This document shows positions 44,357 through 53,068 of a DNA stretch of 64,000 bases, one piece after another (within the stretch, counting starts at the first letter, position 1; every line of letters begins with the position of its first letter). The position numbers and the translations under genes are program-made. A model generated the notes under the pieces. That model searched no databases. It saw only the letters and a list, made by a program, of their open reading frames with translations, and was not told the origin of the DNA. Source of the stretch: Nocardia rhizosphaerihabitans (lineage in GTDB: Bacteria > Actinomycetota > Actinomycetes > Mycobacteriales > Mycobacteriaceae); NCBI RefSeq assembly GCF_014646295.1, contig NZ_BMNE01000003.1, forward strand, positions 124,001 through 188,000, in the 5' to 3' direction.

Positions 44357-44932
44357 ATGGACGGGATGGCTGATATCGGGATAAGAACCGCGGCCGATGG
44401 CGACGAACGTGCGCTGGCTGCCATCGACTACGCCACTTGGTCGACGCAGGTGAGTCCCGCCCCACTCTGGCCGCGGGAAACCCCGTTCTTCGACGATCGG
44501 ACAACACCGGAGAATGTTCTGCTCGCATACGACGACAACGCCGTCCTCGGATATGTGAAGCTGCGACCTTCCCCGGTGCCTGCATCCAGTGGCCATGTCC
44601 AAGAGATCAACGGATTCGCCGTCGGCCCGAACCATCAGGGCCACGGCATCGGCCACCTCCTTCTGTACGCAGCACGGATCAAGGCGATCGAACGCGGAGC
44701 CCGCCGGATCACCCTCCGTGTCTTGGGGACCAACACACGAGCCCAGTCGCTCTATCTTGCACACGGCTACCGCGTCGAAGGCAGACTCGTCGGCCAGTTC
44801 CTTGTCCGTGATAGCTATGTCGATGACGTCTTGATGGCTTTGGACATGGCCCGCTGCCTGGGTGGAGCGCATGAGCGAGGCCGCCGCGCCCCAGGATCCG
44901 GCGACGACCCGGTTACGCGCGATGCTGAGTGA
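44357..44932 (+). CDS. GNAT-family N-acetyltransferase
   Basis: A 191-residue GNAT: ADIGIRTAADGDERALAAID, VLGYVKLRPSPVPASSGHVQ, INGFAVGPNHQGHGIGHLLL (acetyl-CoA loop QGHGIG) and LRVLGTNTRAQSLYLAHGYR. It transfers acetyl to an amine; substrate unknown. ATG 44357 or 44366. The last 25 residues (from GGAHERGRR) overlap another small frame. Confidence 0.85.
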   Translation: MDGMADIGIRTAADGDERALAAIDYATWSTQVSPAPLWPRETPFFDDRTTPENVLLAYDDNAVLGYVKLRPSPVPASSGHVQEINGFAVGPNHQGHGIGHLLLYAARIKAIERGARRITLRVLGTNTRAQSLYLAHGYRVEGRLVGQFLVRDSYVDDVLMALDMARCLGGAHERGRRAPGSGDDPVTRDAE

Positions 44933-45035
44933 CCGGGTGGCGAACATACTCGGGCGACAGGGGCTCGACATCCTCGCTGATCTGCTGGAGTACAGCCGAT
45001 CCGATCTGGAACGATCCGCAGCTTCGGCGCACTGA
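44871..45035 (+). CDS. Small hypothetical protein
   Basis: 54 residues: MSEAAAPQDPATTRLRAMLS, VANILGRQGLDILADLLEYS and RSDLERSAASAH, helical. ATG 44871 overlaps the end of the GNAT gene by 62 nt, which weakens it. Unrecognised. Confidence 0.35.
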   Translation: MSEAAAPQDPATTRLRAMLSDRVANILGRQGLDILADLLEYSRSDLERSAASAH

Positions 45036-45193
45036 TGATCGCCGAGATCGAAGCGCGTTGGCCGCGCGCGGCCTGTGCCTGGCAGACCACGATCCCGACC
45101 GGGGCCCCACCCTCGCCGCAGAGGTCCGCGTTTGCTCGACCCGCGCGATCAACTGTTGGCGCCGATCGGATGGATTACCACCTGGGAACCCGG

Positions 45194-45421
45194 CTATTCG
45201 GTCTCCCATTGGGCTTGCTGGGCGAACTGATCCCAGTGTTGGTTCAGCTCCTTGTTCATCGAGGAAGGACCGTCATGGCAGACCGTGAACTCGAAGTCTG
45301 CCGCGTCGGCGATCGTGCGTAGCTGCATCCACACCAGCGAAGCCAGGTTCGCGTACAGCTCCGCCGGGAGGGGTTCGTCGAACTCGATGGTCAATTTCTT
45401 GCGAGGAACTTTCGCGCTCAT
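45194..45421 (-). CDS. Small hypothetical protein
   Basis: 75 residues: MSAKVPRKKLTIEFDEPLPA, ELYANLASLVWMQLRTIADA and ADFEFTVCHDGPSSMNKELN. Coding-like composition and ATGA overlap with the preceding minus-strand gene support it. Unrecognised. Confidence 0.5.
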   Translation of the reverse strand: MSAKVPRKKLTIEFDEPLPAELYANLASLVWMQLRTIADAADFEFTVCHDGPSSMNKELNQHWDQFAQQAQWETE

Positions 45422-45792
45422 CCGTTTTCGCGCCTCCTGACCGGTTCATCCAGTGCCAGGGCGATCATAGGGTCGGACGAAGCGCGATCTCTTGCCCCAT
45501 CGGCTTGGTCCGCGATGAGCTCGCGTTGGTGCTGGTGGTGGTCGATGGCGCCCTGGGCGCTCATGCCGAGCGCGGCGCTGATCTCGGCCCAGGTCTTGCC
45601 GGCGGCGCTCGCGTCGTTGATGACCGAGGTCGGAACCGCATGAGGCACTCGATCAGTCGCGCGCTGGCTGCCAAAGGCTCGACCGGACTCGACGTGGGGT
45701 TGTCCTCGGGGCTCCGAGCCGGAGCCGTAGCCGAAGTCGGTGAGCCAGACCGCTGTGAGGTGGCCTGACCGTGAGCGACCCGTGGTCGACAT
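45418..45792 (-). pseudogene. HTH protein, probably frameshifted
   Basis: The end reads INDASAAGKTWAEISAALGM then SAQGAIDHHQHQRELI, a helix-turn-helix of the GRTWAEIGAALG type found in small actinobacterial proteins. The likely N-terminal part (PLAASARLIECLMRF) is read in another frame near 45650, so the gene seems broken. It overlaps the next gene by ATGA. Confidence 0.45.
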
Positions 45793-45897
45793 TCGCGGCG
45801 ATCCGCTGTCTGCAGGACAAAATCCGCAACGCTCACCGCACGCCAGGCGGCGCCGGTGAGGACTGAAGCGTCATCGACCGATGGCGCATTCGGGGGA

Positions 45898-46203
45898 TTA
45901 CTTTCGCTTGGCGCGCAGTCGATCGCATTCGGCGCGCAGGGCCGCCACGGAGTCCTCGAGTTCGAGGATGCGGGCCACCGCGGCCAGATTGACACCCTCG
46001 CTGGTGAGTGTGGTGATGCGGTGCAGGCGGGTCAGGTCCTCGCCGCTGTAGCGGCGGGTGCCGCCCGCGTTGCGAGCGGGGGTGAGCAGGCCGTGCTGCT
46101 CGTAGAGGCGCAGGGTCTGGACCCCGATGCCGGCCAGCTCCGCGGCCACGGAGATCGCGTACACCGCCTGCGCTGCCGGTACTGGGTCGTGCAGGGAGAC
46201 CAT
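45898..46203 (-). CDS. MerR-family regulator, HspR-like
   Basis: 101 residues: YAISVAAELAGIGVQTLRLY, EQHGLLTPARNAGGTRRYSG, EDLTRLHRITTLTSEGVNLA and AVARILELEDSVAALRAECD. This is the HspR form of MerR (ISVAAELAGxxxQTLRxYE, TxEGVNLAxVxxIL), a heat-shock repressor acting with DnaK. It is divergent from an Hsp20 gene, a frequent pair in Nocardia. Confidence 0.85.
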   Translation of the reverse strand: MVSLHDPVPAAQAVYAISVAAELAGIGVQTLRLYEQHGLLTPARNAGGTRRYSGEDLTRLHRITTLTSEGVNLAAVARILELEDSVAALRAECDRLRAKRK

Positions 46204-46257
46204 CTGCGCCCTGACCTCGATTCCTATGGTTGTCTCTCAGATTACTTGGCTTCGGCA

Positions 46258-46284
46258 CTTGCACTCATCTGGGTTGAGTGCTAA
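46258..46284. promoter_or_regulatory. CIRCE-like element
   Basis: CTTGCACTC, 9-nt spacer, GAGTGCTAA. The consensus is TTAGCACTC-N9-GAGTGCTAA; the right half is exact and the left half differs only in its first three bases. The AT-rich AAATAATAT follows. This is the HrcA-binding site of heat-shock genes, here before hsp20. Confidence 0.78.
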
Positions 46285-46295
46285 ATAATATCTAT

Positions 46296-46319
46296 GTCAG
46301 ATGGCAGAGGTTATCTGAC
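46296..46319. promoter_or_regulatory. Second inverted repeat before hsp20 (GTCAGAT-N10-ATCTGAC)
   Basis: Perfect 7-bp arms, 42 nt before the hsp20 start. It could be the site of the divergent HspR-like protein or a leader hairpin. Confidence 0.5.
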
Positions 46320-46360
46320 GACAATCCTACCGCGAATGGAGTGAGTTGGAGGTGGCGACC

Positions 46361-46780
46361 ATGTTGATGCGCACCGATCCTTTCCGTGATCTGGACCGGT
46401 GGACCCAGCAGGTGTTCGGCACAGCGGCACAGCCGGCAGCGATGCCGATGGATGCCTGGCGCGACGGTGACGAGTTCGTCGTCGAGTTCGACCTGCCCGG
46501 TATCGACCCGGACTCCCTCGACCTCGATGTCGAACGCAATGTGGTGACCGTGCGAGCCTCCCGGCCAGGCCTGGACGCGAATCGGTCGATGATCGCCGCT
46601 GAACGCCCCCGCGGGGTGTTCAGCCGCCAGCTGTTCCTGGGCGAGAGCCTCGATACAGACCAGATCCGCGCCGACTACCGCAACGGGGTACTTCGCCTGT
46701 CGATCCCGGTCGCGGAGAAGGCCAAGCCACGCAAGATCGAGATCGCCCGCGACGGCGAACGTCAGGCCATCAACGTTTGA
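46361..46780 (+). CDS. Hsp20/alpha-crystallin small heat-shock protein
   Basis: 139 residues: [40 protein letters not shown], the alpha-crystallin domain with [15 protein letters not shown] and [20 protein letters not shown], and the G-V-L motif in [20 protein letters not shown]. It holds unfolded proteins. ATG 46361 has GGAGG 9 nt upstream; the longer frame to 46346 covers that site. Followed at 20 nt by another ORF. Confidence 0.92.
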   Translation: MLMRTDPFRDLDRWTQQVFGTAAQPAAMPMDAWRDGDEFVVEFDLPGIDPDSLDLDVERNVVTVRASRPGLDANRSMIAAERPRGVFSRQLFLGESLDTDQIRADYRNGVLRLSIPVAEKAKPRKIEIARDGERQAINV

Positions 46781-46799
46781 GCCGTGGTGGAGGTCGACG

Positions 46800-47345
46800 A
46801 TGTCAGCCTCGATCATCAACAACGGCTACGACACCGGCCCCGGGCGAGTGTGGTGGTGCGACACCGATCTGGTGGCGCTCGATCCCGACTACGCGGCCTT
46901 GATCGCCGAGATCGACGCCATCGGCGCCCGGCCACGGTGGTGCCCGCCTCGCCTGCATGAGCCGCCACAGCACCGCCTGGAAGCACCCCCGGCGCCGCGC
47001 CGGCGAACTCGAAGACGGCCGGCGGCTCGGGTAGCGGCAACCCAGCGCAGCCCTCCGCCGCCGTCCGCTTCGCAGGTAGCAGGCGCGCCCGCTGGTTTCG
47101 ACCGATCCGGCATCGAAAGTGAGGTGATGGGTATCGACCGATCCCCGAAGAACTCTTCCGGTGAGCTCAATCCGACTCCCTTCGGTCCGGTGGCCGAGCC
47201 CTACGTTGGGCTCGGCCACCGGCTCCTGCCCGGCTGCCTCGCAGGCCGACCGCGCAGACCGGGAGACCTTCGTCTTCGCCGCCGACCGCGAGCTGGGTCT
47301 CGCGGTGCACGCCGTCGAGTCCGAGCACGGCATCGACACCGCTGA
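46800..47345 (+). CDS. Hypothetical protein downstream of hsp20
   Basis: ATG 46800 with GGAGG upstream, 20 nt after hsp20. The first 50 residues (IINNGYDTGPGRVWWCDTDL then VALDPDYAALIAEIDAIGAR) look real; the rest is Pro/Arg-rich and may be out of frame after about 46950. Unrecognised. Confidence 0.45.
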   Translation: MSASIINNGYDTGPGRVWWCDTDLVALDPDYAALIAEIDAIGARPRWCPPRLHEPPQHRLEAPPAPRRRTRRRPAARVAATQRSPPPPSASQVAGAPAGFDRSGIESEVMGIDRSPKNSSGELNPTPFGPVAEPYVGLGHRLLPGCLAGRPRRPGDLRLRRRPRAGSRGARRRVRARHRHR

Positions 47346-47383
47346 CCTGTCCGACCGTATCGACCAAGCATGGAGCATTCCCT

Positions 47384-47767
47384 GTGCCTACGACGACTTG
47401 TCCCGCCTCGCCTGCTGACCCGCACACCGATCCGGACCCGCACCAGCACACCGCCACCGGCTCCATATCCTGGCAGCCCGGCCGTGTCGACTGGTTCGAC
47501 GCCGAGAAAGGGTTCGGATTCCTGAGCCCCGACCACGGCGGGCCCGCGGTGTTCTGCGACTACACCGCCATCGAGGCACCCGGCTACAAGGCCCTTCACG
47601 CCGGACAACGCGTGGTCTTCACCATGACCGACACCGGCCGCGGGCCCGAGGCCGTCCGGATCCTGACCTACGACGAACCCGCCACCGACACCACCGAACC
47701 GACCCCGCTGCGATGGGACCGCGCGTGGTCGCGCCGGACCCGCTGCCGACGCGCGCGGGCCGCCTGA
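47384..47767 (+). CDS. Cold-shock domain protein
   Basis: 127 residues with one cold-shock domain at about 25-85: GRVDWFDAEKGFGFLSPDHG (RNP1 KGFGF), AVFCDYTAIEAPGYKALHAG (RNP2-like VFCDY) and QRVVFTMTDTGRGPEAVRIL. The N-terminal 25 residues are Pro/His-rich and the C-terminus is Arg-rich. Binds single-stranded nucleic acid. The GTG start at 47384 is uncertain. Confidence 0.82.
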   Translation: MPTTTCPASPADPHTDPDPHQHTATGSISWQPGRVDWFDAEKGFGFLSPDHGGPAVFCDYTAIEAPGYKALHAGQRVVFTMTDTGRGPEAVRILTYDEPATDTTEPTPLRWDRAWSRRTRCRRARAA

Positions 47768-47798
47768 CCCCTGTCCCGATCAACTGTCAGGTAGATCC

Positions 47799-48194
47799 AT
47801 GCCCACCGAAAACGCCACCGCCCGACAGGGCACGTCCGCGGCTGTCGAGCCGCGCGTGATCTGCTGGCCCGAACCCAGCCCTCTGGACACGTGGTGGACC
47901 GAAATCATGGACGGCGTGCCCCCGCCGCATCACGCGCTCTCGCCGGTGGCCGCATCCGAGCACTGTGCCGCAATGGCGATCCGCGCCAGTCCGCTGACCG
48001 GGCGTGCCGAATTCATTCACCCCCCGCGCGGGGGATGGCGGCTGTGTCCGCCGACAGAGCGCAGGGCGTCTGGCGTTCGGCCTGCAACGTCACCTCGGCC
48101 GTTCGGCAACGAATTCGAGCAGTGGAGTAAATCTGTTGTGTCGGGTGTAGACATTCTCGATGTAGGGGTATACAGTCGCTGTCGTTCCGGTTGA
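47799..48194 (+). CDS. Hypothetical protein
   Basis: 131 residues; RVICWPEPSPLDTWWTEIMD and VAASEHCAAMAIRASPLTGR look coding. 31 nt after the cold-shock gene with AGGTAG before the ATG. The C-terminal part overlaps a promoter-like region and may be non-coding. Unrecognised. Confidence 0.4.
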   Translation: MPTENATARQGTSAAVEPRVICWPEPSPLDTWWTEIMDGVPPPHHALSPVAASEHCAAMAIRASPLTGRAEFIHPPRGGWRLCPPTERRASGVRPATSPRPFGNEFEQWSKSVVSGVDILDVGVYSRCRSG

Positions 48195-48206
48195 GAAATC
48201 AGATGG

Positions 48207-48296
48207 CCGGGCAGGCGAACTGCCCGGGAAGACAGTTCGACCGTCCCCTCCGGCGGAGAAGAGAATCCGGTGCACTCGGCCGGACCGCCGGAGGGG
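48207..48296 (+). ncRNA. Structured leader: two perfect hairpins, class unknown
   Basis: Hairpin 1: CCGGGCAG-GCGAA-CTGCCCGG (48207-48227). Hairpin 2: a 12-bp perfect stem, CCCCTCCGGCGG (48245-48256) / CCGCCGGAGGGG (48285-48296), with a 28-nt loop that holds its own short repeat. A possible promoter (TAGACA at about 48148 and TATACA at about 48170) lies upstream. No known riboswitch motif was recognised. A GTG-initiated 27-codon frame and a MerR gene follow. Confidence 0.5.
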
Positions 48297-48352
48297 GCGA
48301 AGACCGCGAACCCCATGCAGTAACGCAGGTAGAACCGACAATCTTGGAGGTG

Positions 48353-48436
48353 GTGGCCACTGAGCAGTCATTTACCAGTCCCGCATCCCGGGAAGTGTCG
48401 GATGCGGTGTCTCAGATCGGCCTCCACGGCCGGTGA
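48353..48436 (+). CDS. Possible 27-residue leader peptide
   Basis: GTG 48353 directly follows TTGGAGG; it reads VATEQSFTSPASREVSDAVS and ends at 48436. The ribosome site is strong for such a short frame, so it may be a small protein or leader of the MerR gene. Confidence 0.3.
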   Translation: MATEQSFTSPASREVSDAVSQIGLHGR

Positions 48437-48506
48437 ACGCAAGTGAAATCAATCCCTCAGTCGTAAATCACGGCCCCGGCGCCCAGCGCGCCGGGGCCTT
48501 CCGGCG

Positions 48507-48878
48507 TTGAACCCGAGAGGCCTCGTGCAGCACCTGAACATCGATCCCGCCGACGGCCCCAGCGCCGCGGACAAACTCGACGACGATGACTACCCCGCCT
48601 ACAGCATGGGACGCGCCGCGGAGATCCTCGGCGTCACCCAGGCCTTCTTGCGCGGCCTCGACGCCGCCCAGCTGCTGACCCCGCAACGCTCGGCGGGCGG
48701 GCACCGCCGATACTCGCGCTACCAACTGCGTATCGCCGCGCGCGTGCGCGGACTCGTCGATGCCGGCAACGCTCTGGAAGCGTCGTGCCGGATCGTGATC
48801 CTCGAGGATCAGCTCGCCGAGGCACAACGCATCAACACCGACCTGCAGCGCGAACTCGACAACCGCGACGACACCTGA
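48507..48878 (+). CDS. MerR-family regulator
   Basis: 123 residues: YSMGRAAEILGVTQAFLRGL, DAAQLLTPQRSAGGHRRYSR and a coiled-coil end (LEDQLAEAQRINTDLQRELD). The N-terminal 28 residues are acidic. Short MerR proteins of this type are common next to cold-shock genes in Nocardia and Mycobacterium. No effector-binding domain. Confidence 0.8.
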   Translation: MNPRGLVQHLNIDPADGPSAADKLDDDDYPAYSMGRAAEILGVTQAFLRGLDAAQLLTPQRSAGGHRRYSRYQLRIAARVRGLVDAGNALEASCRIVILEDQLAEAQRINTDLQRELDNRDDT

Positions 48879-48895
48879 CGGCACCGTCGTCCGGC

Positions 48896-48923
48896 CCTGG
48901 ATCCGTCACGCGGCGGATCCAGG
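48896..48923 (+). terminator. Hairpin terminator after the MerR gene
   Basis: 10-bp perfect stem CCTGGATCCG / CGGATCCAGG with an 8-nt loop, 17 nt past the stop codon. Confidence 0.75.
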
Positions 48924-49460
48924 CGGCCATGGGTTACTCGACGGTGACCTGACGCGCGTCCGCCGGGGTGACGACGACCACCACCACATCTAGACGGCAT
49001 GAAACTACTGGCGCGGCAATATCTTCGTAGGTGGCCACCGCTGCCGACCTCGCGCAGAATCGACGTCCGATCATCCTGCCGGTGGCTGTTGCCCTGGTGA
49101 GGTGGCGCGCCGCGTTCGCGGACGGCCGAGTCAACCCCGCCGCTTCCCGAGAAGCCCTGCAGGCGGCCGGTCATAGCGAGTGCGCGGCTCAGGTAGACGG
49201 CTGCCATCAGCGCCTCACGATCCGGCGAGGTCGATGAGGAAGGTCGACCGGTGGGCAAGGCCGTGCGCGGCTGGCTGCCCGAGACGATCGACGCCTGGCA
49301 TGGCTGGCCGGCCGGGCACCGCCTCGAGCCGGATCGGGCACACGAGAATCTCTGGAGGGCGGGCGCTTGCTCAGCGATAGATGAGCAGTGAAATGGGCTG
49401 GTAACCGAGCAATCGGGTGCCGCAGGCTCGCACCATCGCCGAAACTTCAGGAGGTGCGCG
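48924..49460. other. No confident gene
   Basis: Short frames on both strands without homology. No ribosome site until AGGAGG before 49461. Confidence 0.4.
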
Positions 49461-50831
49461 ATGGTTCGCAGAGGTGAACATGCGGTAGTGCTCGGCGCGA
49501 GCATGGCAGGGTTGCTCGCGGCACGAGTGCTGGCTGATTCCTACGACCGGGTCACTGTGGTGGAACGAGATCGGCTCGGCGCCGCATACGAGCCGCGCAG
49601 GGGAGTACCGCAGGGCAAGCATGTGCACGCGTTGCTGCCGAGTGGATCACAGGCACTGGAGGTGCTGTTTCCGGGTTTGCTTGCCGACCTGGTGTCTGGC
49701 GGCGCCAAGGTTGTCGAGGACTACACAGAGTTCTATTTCTCGATCGCAGGCAACCGTCTCTCGTCCGACGTGCAGCCGGGCGTCCTGACCTACTTGCCGA
49801 CCAGACCGCGTCTGGAAGGGTGTGTGCGGGAACGGGTTCGGGCGTTGCCGAGGGTGCGGATCGCCGATGGCAGCGACGTGGTCGGTCTGGTTTCGGACGG
49901 GACACGCCGGCGGGTGATCGGTGTCCGCGTCATGGCTCGGGCAGCGGGGAGTGCGGAGGAGGTCCTGTCTGCCGATCTTGTTGTGGACGCGATGGGTCGC
50001 GGTACGCGAACCCCGACGTGGCTGAGAGGACTCGGCTACGAAATGCCGGCCGAGGAATCGGTTTCTGTCCATATGGGCTACTCCAGCCTGTCCGTGCGGC
50101 TGCAACCCGGCACCGAGCCGGAAAAGTTGGTGTTGATCGGTCCAGCTCCGGACCGGCCGCGAGGAATGGCGTTGTTCGCGACCGAGGACGACACCTGGCT
50201 GTTCACCGCGACGGGATACCGGGGCCATCACCCTGCTACGAGTTTCGAGGAGATGGTCGACGGCATCGCGGCGTTCGCCCCGCCGCATGTGGTCGACGCG
50301 CTGCGGCGCGCGGAGCCGCTGTCAGCAGTGGCGACCTACCGCTACGACGCCAACCGTCGACGCCGTTACGACCGGTTGAGTCGATTTCCGCAGGGGCTGA
50401 TCGTGTTCGGGGATGCGATGTGTGGATTCAATCCCATCTACGCCCAAGGTATGTCGGTGGCGGCGCTGCAGGCCATCGCGCTGCGCGATTGTCTGTGTGT
50501 GGGCGGTGACGATGTGGAACGCCGCTTCTTCCGGGCTGCTGCCGCGCCGGTGGATGTCGCGTGGCGGTTGGCTGTCGGTGCGGATCTGACGCAGCCACTG
50601 GTCGAAGGTGCGCGGCCGCTCCAGATCCGGCTGGTCAATCGGTACGTCCGCCACCTACTCGAAGTGGGCAGACACGATCCGGTGGTCGCCGCGCAGTTCC
50701 TTCTGGTCTCGGCGTTGCTCGACCATCCGTCGCGGCTGATGCGGCCCGAGATCATCGCGCGGGTTCTGCGCGGGATGGGTCGATCGGAGCGTGTCGCGGA
50801 TGCGGAGCTGATACACATGGCCGGTGAATAG
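49461..50831 (+). CDS. FAD-dependent monooxygenase/epoxidase-like protein
   Basis: A 456-residue flavoprotein: AVVLGASMAGLLAARVLADS (GxGxxG variant, GASMAG), VVERDRLGAAYEPRRGVPQG, VVDAMGRGTRTPTWLRGLGY (DG-like motif DAMGR) and LIVFGDAMCGFNPIYAQGMS (second FAD motif GDA-x-P-x-QG). It resembles secondary-metabolite FAD epoxidases and hydroxylases. ATG 49461 with AGGAGG upstream. Overlaps the next gene by 8 nt. Confidence 0.85.
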   Translation: MVRRGEHAVVLGASMAGLLAARVLADSYDRVTVVERDRLGAAYEPRRGVPQGKHVHALLPSGSQALEVLFPGLLADLVSGGAKVVEDYTEFYFSIAGNRLSSDVQPGVLTYLPTRPRLEGCVRERVRALPRVRIADGSDVVGLVSDGTRRRVIGVRVMARAAGSAEEVLSADLVVDAMGRGTRTPTWLRGLGYEMPAEESVSVHMGYSSLSVRLQPGTEPEKLVLIGPAPDRPRGMALFATEDDTWLFTATGYRGHHPATSFEEMVDGIAAFAPPHVVDALRRAEPLSAVATYRYDANRRRRYDRLSRFPQGLIVFGDAMCGFNPIYAQGMSVAALQAIALRDCLCVGGDDVERRFFRAAAAPVDVAWRLAVGADLTQPLVEGARPLQIRLVNRYVRHLLEVGRHDPVVAAQFLLVSALLDHPSRLMRPEIIARVLRGMGRSERVADAELIHMAGE

Positions 50832-52893
50832 CCCCTCAGCGCAGCGGAGAACAGTCGCCGACCGGCTCCGGCTGGCCCGTCGGCGTCGGTTCGTCGGACG
50901 CGCGGGTGAAGTCGAGCTGTTCCTGTCGGCGCTCGATGCGGACGAGCCGTCCTTCTCGGTGATGTTCGTCTACGGGCCGGGTGGTGTCGGTAAGACGACA
51001 CTGCTCGCGGAATTGCTGGAGGTGGCCGAGCACGCCGGACGCGGCACGGTGCGGGTCGACGGACGCGCCATCGAGCCGTCGCCCGCGGCGTTCTACGCAG
51101 CGATGGCCGAGCCTGAGCGCCGATCGGACCAGGCGACATCGGTGCTGGTCATCGATACGTTCGAACGCCTTGCGCCGTTGGAGGATTGGCTCCGTGAGAC
51201 GTTTCTGCCCGGCTTGGCGACCAACGTCCTGGTCGTGATCGCCGGTCGACATCCACCCGCCCGGGAGTGGTTGAACGACCCCGGCTGGCGGGAATTGCTG
51301 CGCGTGGTCTCGCTGCGGAATCTGGCACCCGATGACGCCCGTACCTACCTCCGGGGCGCGGAGATACCCGAAGACAAGCACGAACGGATGCTGGCGCTCA
51401 CCCATGGTCATCCGCTGGCCTTGTCGCTCCTTGTCGATCTGCTCGCCCAGACCGCAGGCGAGTTGCCTGCCACGTTGGTCGACGCGCCGGACGCGGTGCG
51501 GGCTCTGCTCGCGCGGTTCGTCGAATCCGTGCCGAGCAGACGTCATAGGGCGGCGCTCGAGGTGTGCGCCCACGTACGGTTCACCACCGAGGCGCTGCTG
51601 CGGGCCGCGCTCGGCGAGCCCGACTGCTCGGGAGTATTCGGATGGTTGTGCGAGCTCTCGATCATCGAACGCGGACCACTCGGGCTCGCTCCGCACGACA
51701 TCGCTCGCGACGTCCTCGACGCGGATCTGCGCTGGCGCGATCCGGAGTCCTATCTCGAAGTGCACGGGCGCGTACGAGGGCACCTCATCGAATCGCTCGA
51801 CACCGCCGCCGAACACGGTGGCCGGCCGGTCGCGGACCTGGTGTTTCTGCACCGGCACAACCCGACGATCTCAGCGTATTGGGATTGGTCGAGCTTCGGT
51901 CGAGCCTTCCCCGACCGATACCGCGCAGAGTTCCGGGAATCGATCTTGGCGATGACGAAACGGCACCAGGGGCCCGAACAGGCCGAGTTGGTCGAATTCT
52001 GGCTCGACCGCCAGCCCGAACAATTCGTCGTGGTCCAGGGTCCGGCCACAGAGCCGATCGGCTACTTCTGTCGGCTGGCATTGCACGAAGCGACCGAAGC
52101 CGACCTGGCCACCGACCCCGGCACGCGCGCGATGTGGGACTACGCGACCAGGTACGGCCGACCCCGGCCCGGCGAGCCGGTGCACGCGGGCCGGTTCCTC
52201 GTCGATGCGGAACTGAACCAGCGCCCGTCGCCGACGATCAACGTGGTCACGGCCCGCTCGACCCAGAACTGGCTGTCGCAACCTGATCTGACCTGGGAAT
52301 TCATCGGCGCCTTCGCGGACTCCGACGCATGGGAACCATTCATGGACCACATCGGCTTCCATCGCGCGCACGAAGCCGGATACGAAGTCGGCGGACGACG
52401 CTACGCGGTCTACGCACACGACTGGCGACGCGTGGGTATCGCCGAATGGCTCGACCTGACCAATGACCGCGTCGTCGGCATGGATACTGCACGACCCGCG
52501 CCACCGGTGCCCGAACTCGTCCTCTCCCAGCCCGAGTTCGCCGAAGCGGTTCGGTCGGCATTGCGTGAACTCGGTCGAGGCGGTCGACTCGAGCGAAGCC
52601 CGTTGTTGCGCTCCAAGGTTGTGCGCGGTCGGCATGGTCCGGCCACCGGCGTCACGCTACGGGAGCTGCTCACCACGATCGTCGAGTCCTTGCGCGACGA
52701 TCCCCGCGGCGAAAAGCTCTACCGTGTACTCGACCGCACCTACCTGCGACCGGCGCCCACCCAGGAACGTGCCGCCGAGCTACTCGGACTGCCCTTTTCC
52801 ACCTACCGCCGTCATCTCACCCGTGCGGTGGAGCGGGTCATCGAAAAGATGTGGGAGATCGAGCTATATGGCGCCGAGTCACTCGACCGATGA
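50824..52893 (+). CDS. Large P-loop ATPase regulator coupled to the monooxygenase
   Basis: 689 residues. Residues 20-130: AAA/STAND-type P-loop (VYGPGGVGKTTLLAELL) and Walker B (SVLVIDTFERL). Middle: helical repeat and a GNAT-like segment (VHAGRFLVDAELNQR, FMDHIGFHRAHEAGYEVGGR). C-terminal 60 residues: a helix-turn-helix (QERAAELLGLPFSTYRRHLT). It could be an ATP-dependent transcription regulator of the FAD gene with which it overlaps (GTG 50824). Such proteins occur in nocardiae but no function is assigned. Confidence 0.7.
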   Translation: MNSPSAQRRTVADRLRLARRRRFVGRAGEVELFLSALDADEPSFSVMFVYGPGGVGKTTLLAELLEVAEHAGRGTVRVDGRAIEPSPAAFYAAMAEPERRSDQATSVLVIDTFERLAPLEDWLRETFLPGLATNVLVVIAGRHPPAREWLNDPGWRELLRVVSLRNLAPDDARTYLRGAEIPEDKHERMLALTHGHPLALSLLVDLLAQTAGELPATLVDAPDAVRALLARFVESVPSRRHRAALEVCAHVRFTTEALLRAALGEPDCSGVFGWLCELSIIERGPLGLAPHDIARDVLDADLRWRDPESYLEVHGRVRGHLIESLDTAAEHGGRPVADLVFLHRHNPTISAYWDWSSFGRAFPDRYRAEFRESILAMTKRHQGPEQAELVEFWLDRQPEQFVVVQGPATEPIGYFCRLALHEATEADLATDPGTRAMWDYATRYGRPRPGEPVHAGRFLVDAELNQRPSPTINVVTARSTQNWLSQPDLTWEFIGAFADSDAWEPFMDHIGFHRAHEAGYEVGGRRYAVYAHDWRRVGIAEWLDLTNDRVVGMDTARPAPPVPELVLSQPEFAEAVRSALRELGRGGRLERSPLLRSKVVRGRHGPATGVTLRELLTTIVESLRDDPRGEKLYRVLDRTYLRPAPTQERAAELLGLPFSTYRRHLTRAVERVIEKMWEIELYGAESLDR

Positions 52894-52922
52894 TCCGATG
52901 AATCTCGTCGCAACTGGGATTC

Positions 52923-52947
52923 GGCGTCTCCACGGCCGGTAGACGCC
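52923..52947 (+). terminator. Possible hairpin after the ATPase gene
   Basis: GGCGTCT / AGACGCC arms around an 11-nt loop that itself contains CGGCCG, 30 nt after the stop codon. Confidence 0.5.
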
Positions 52948-53068
52948 TCACCACATTGCCGAACCGGTGTGGTGCCACATGAACGAGCGAATAAGAAGCC
53001 GCATCGGTCGGGACACGCGCCCGCGCGACGAAGGGAAAACGGCTTCGGATTCACTAGTGTCCGGGGTC

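Noticed and set aside
45035..45322. Plus-strand frame starting MIAEIEARWPRAACAW as a MoaE-like protein
   Set aside because: Only a short N-terminal resemblance; the rest is Pro/Arg-rich and overlaps a better minus-strand candidate.
48207..48296. Cobalamin or other known riboswitch
   Set aside because: No B12-box or other known conserved core was recognisable; only the hairpins are clear.
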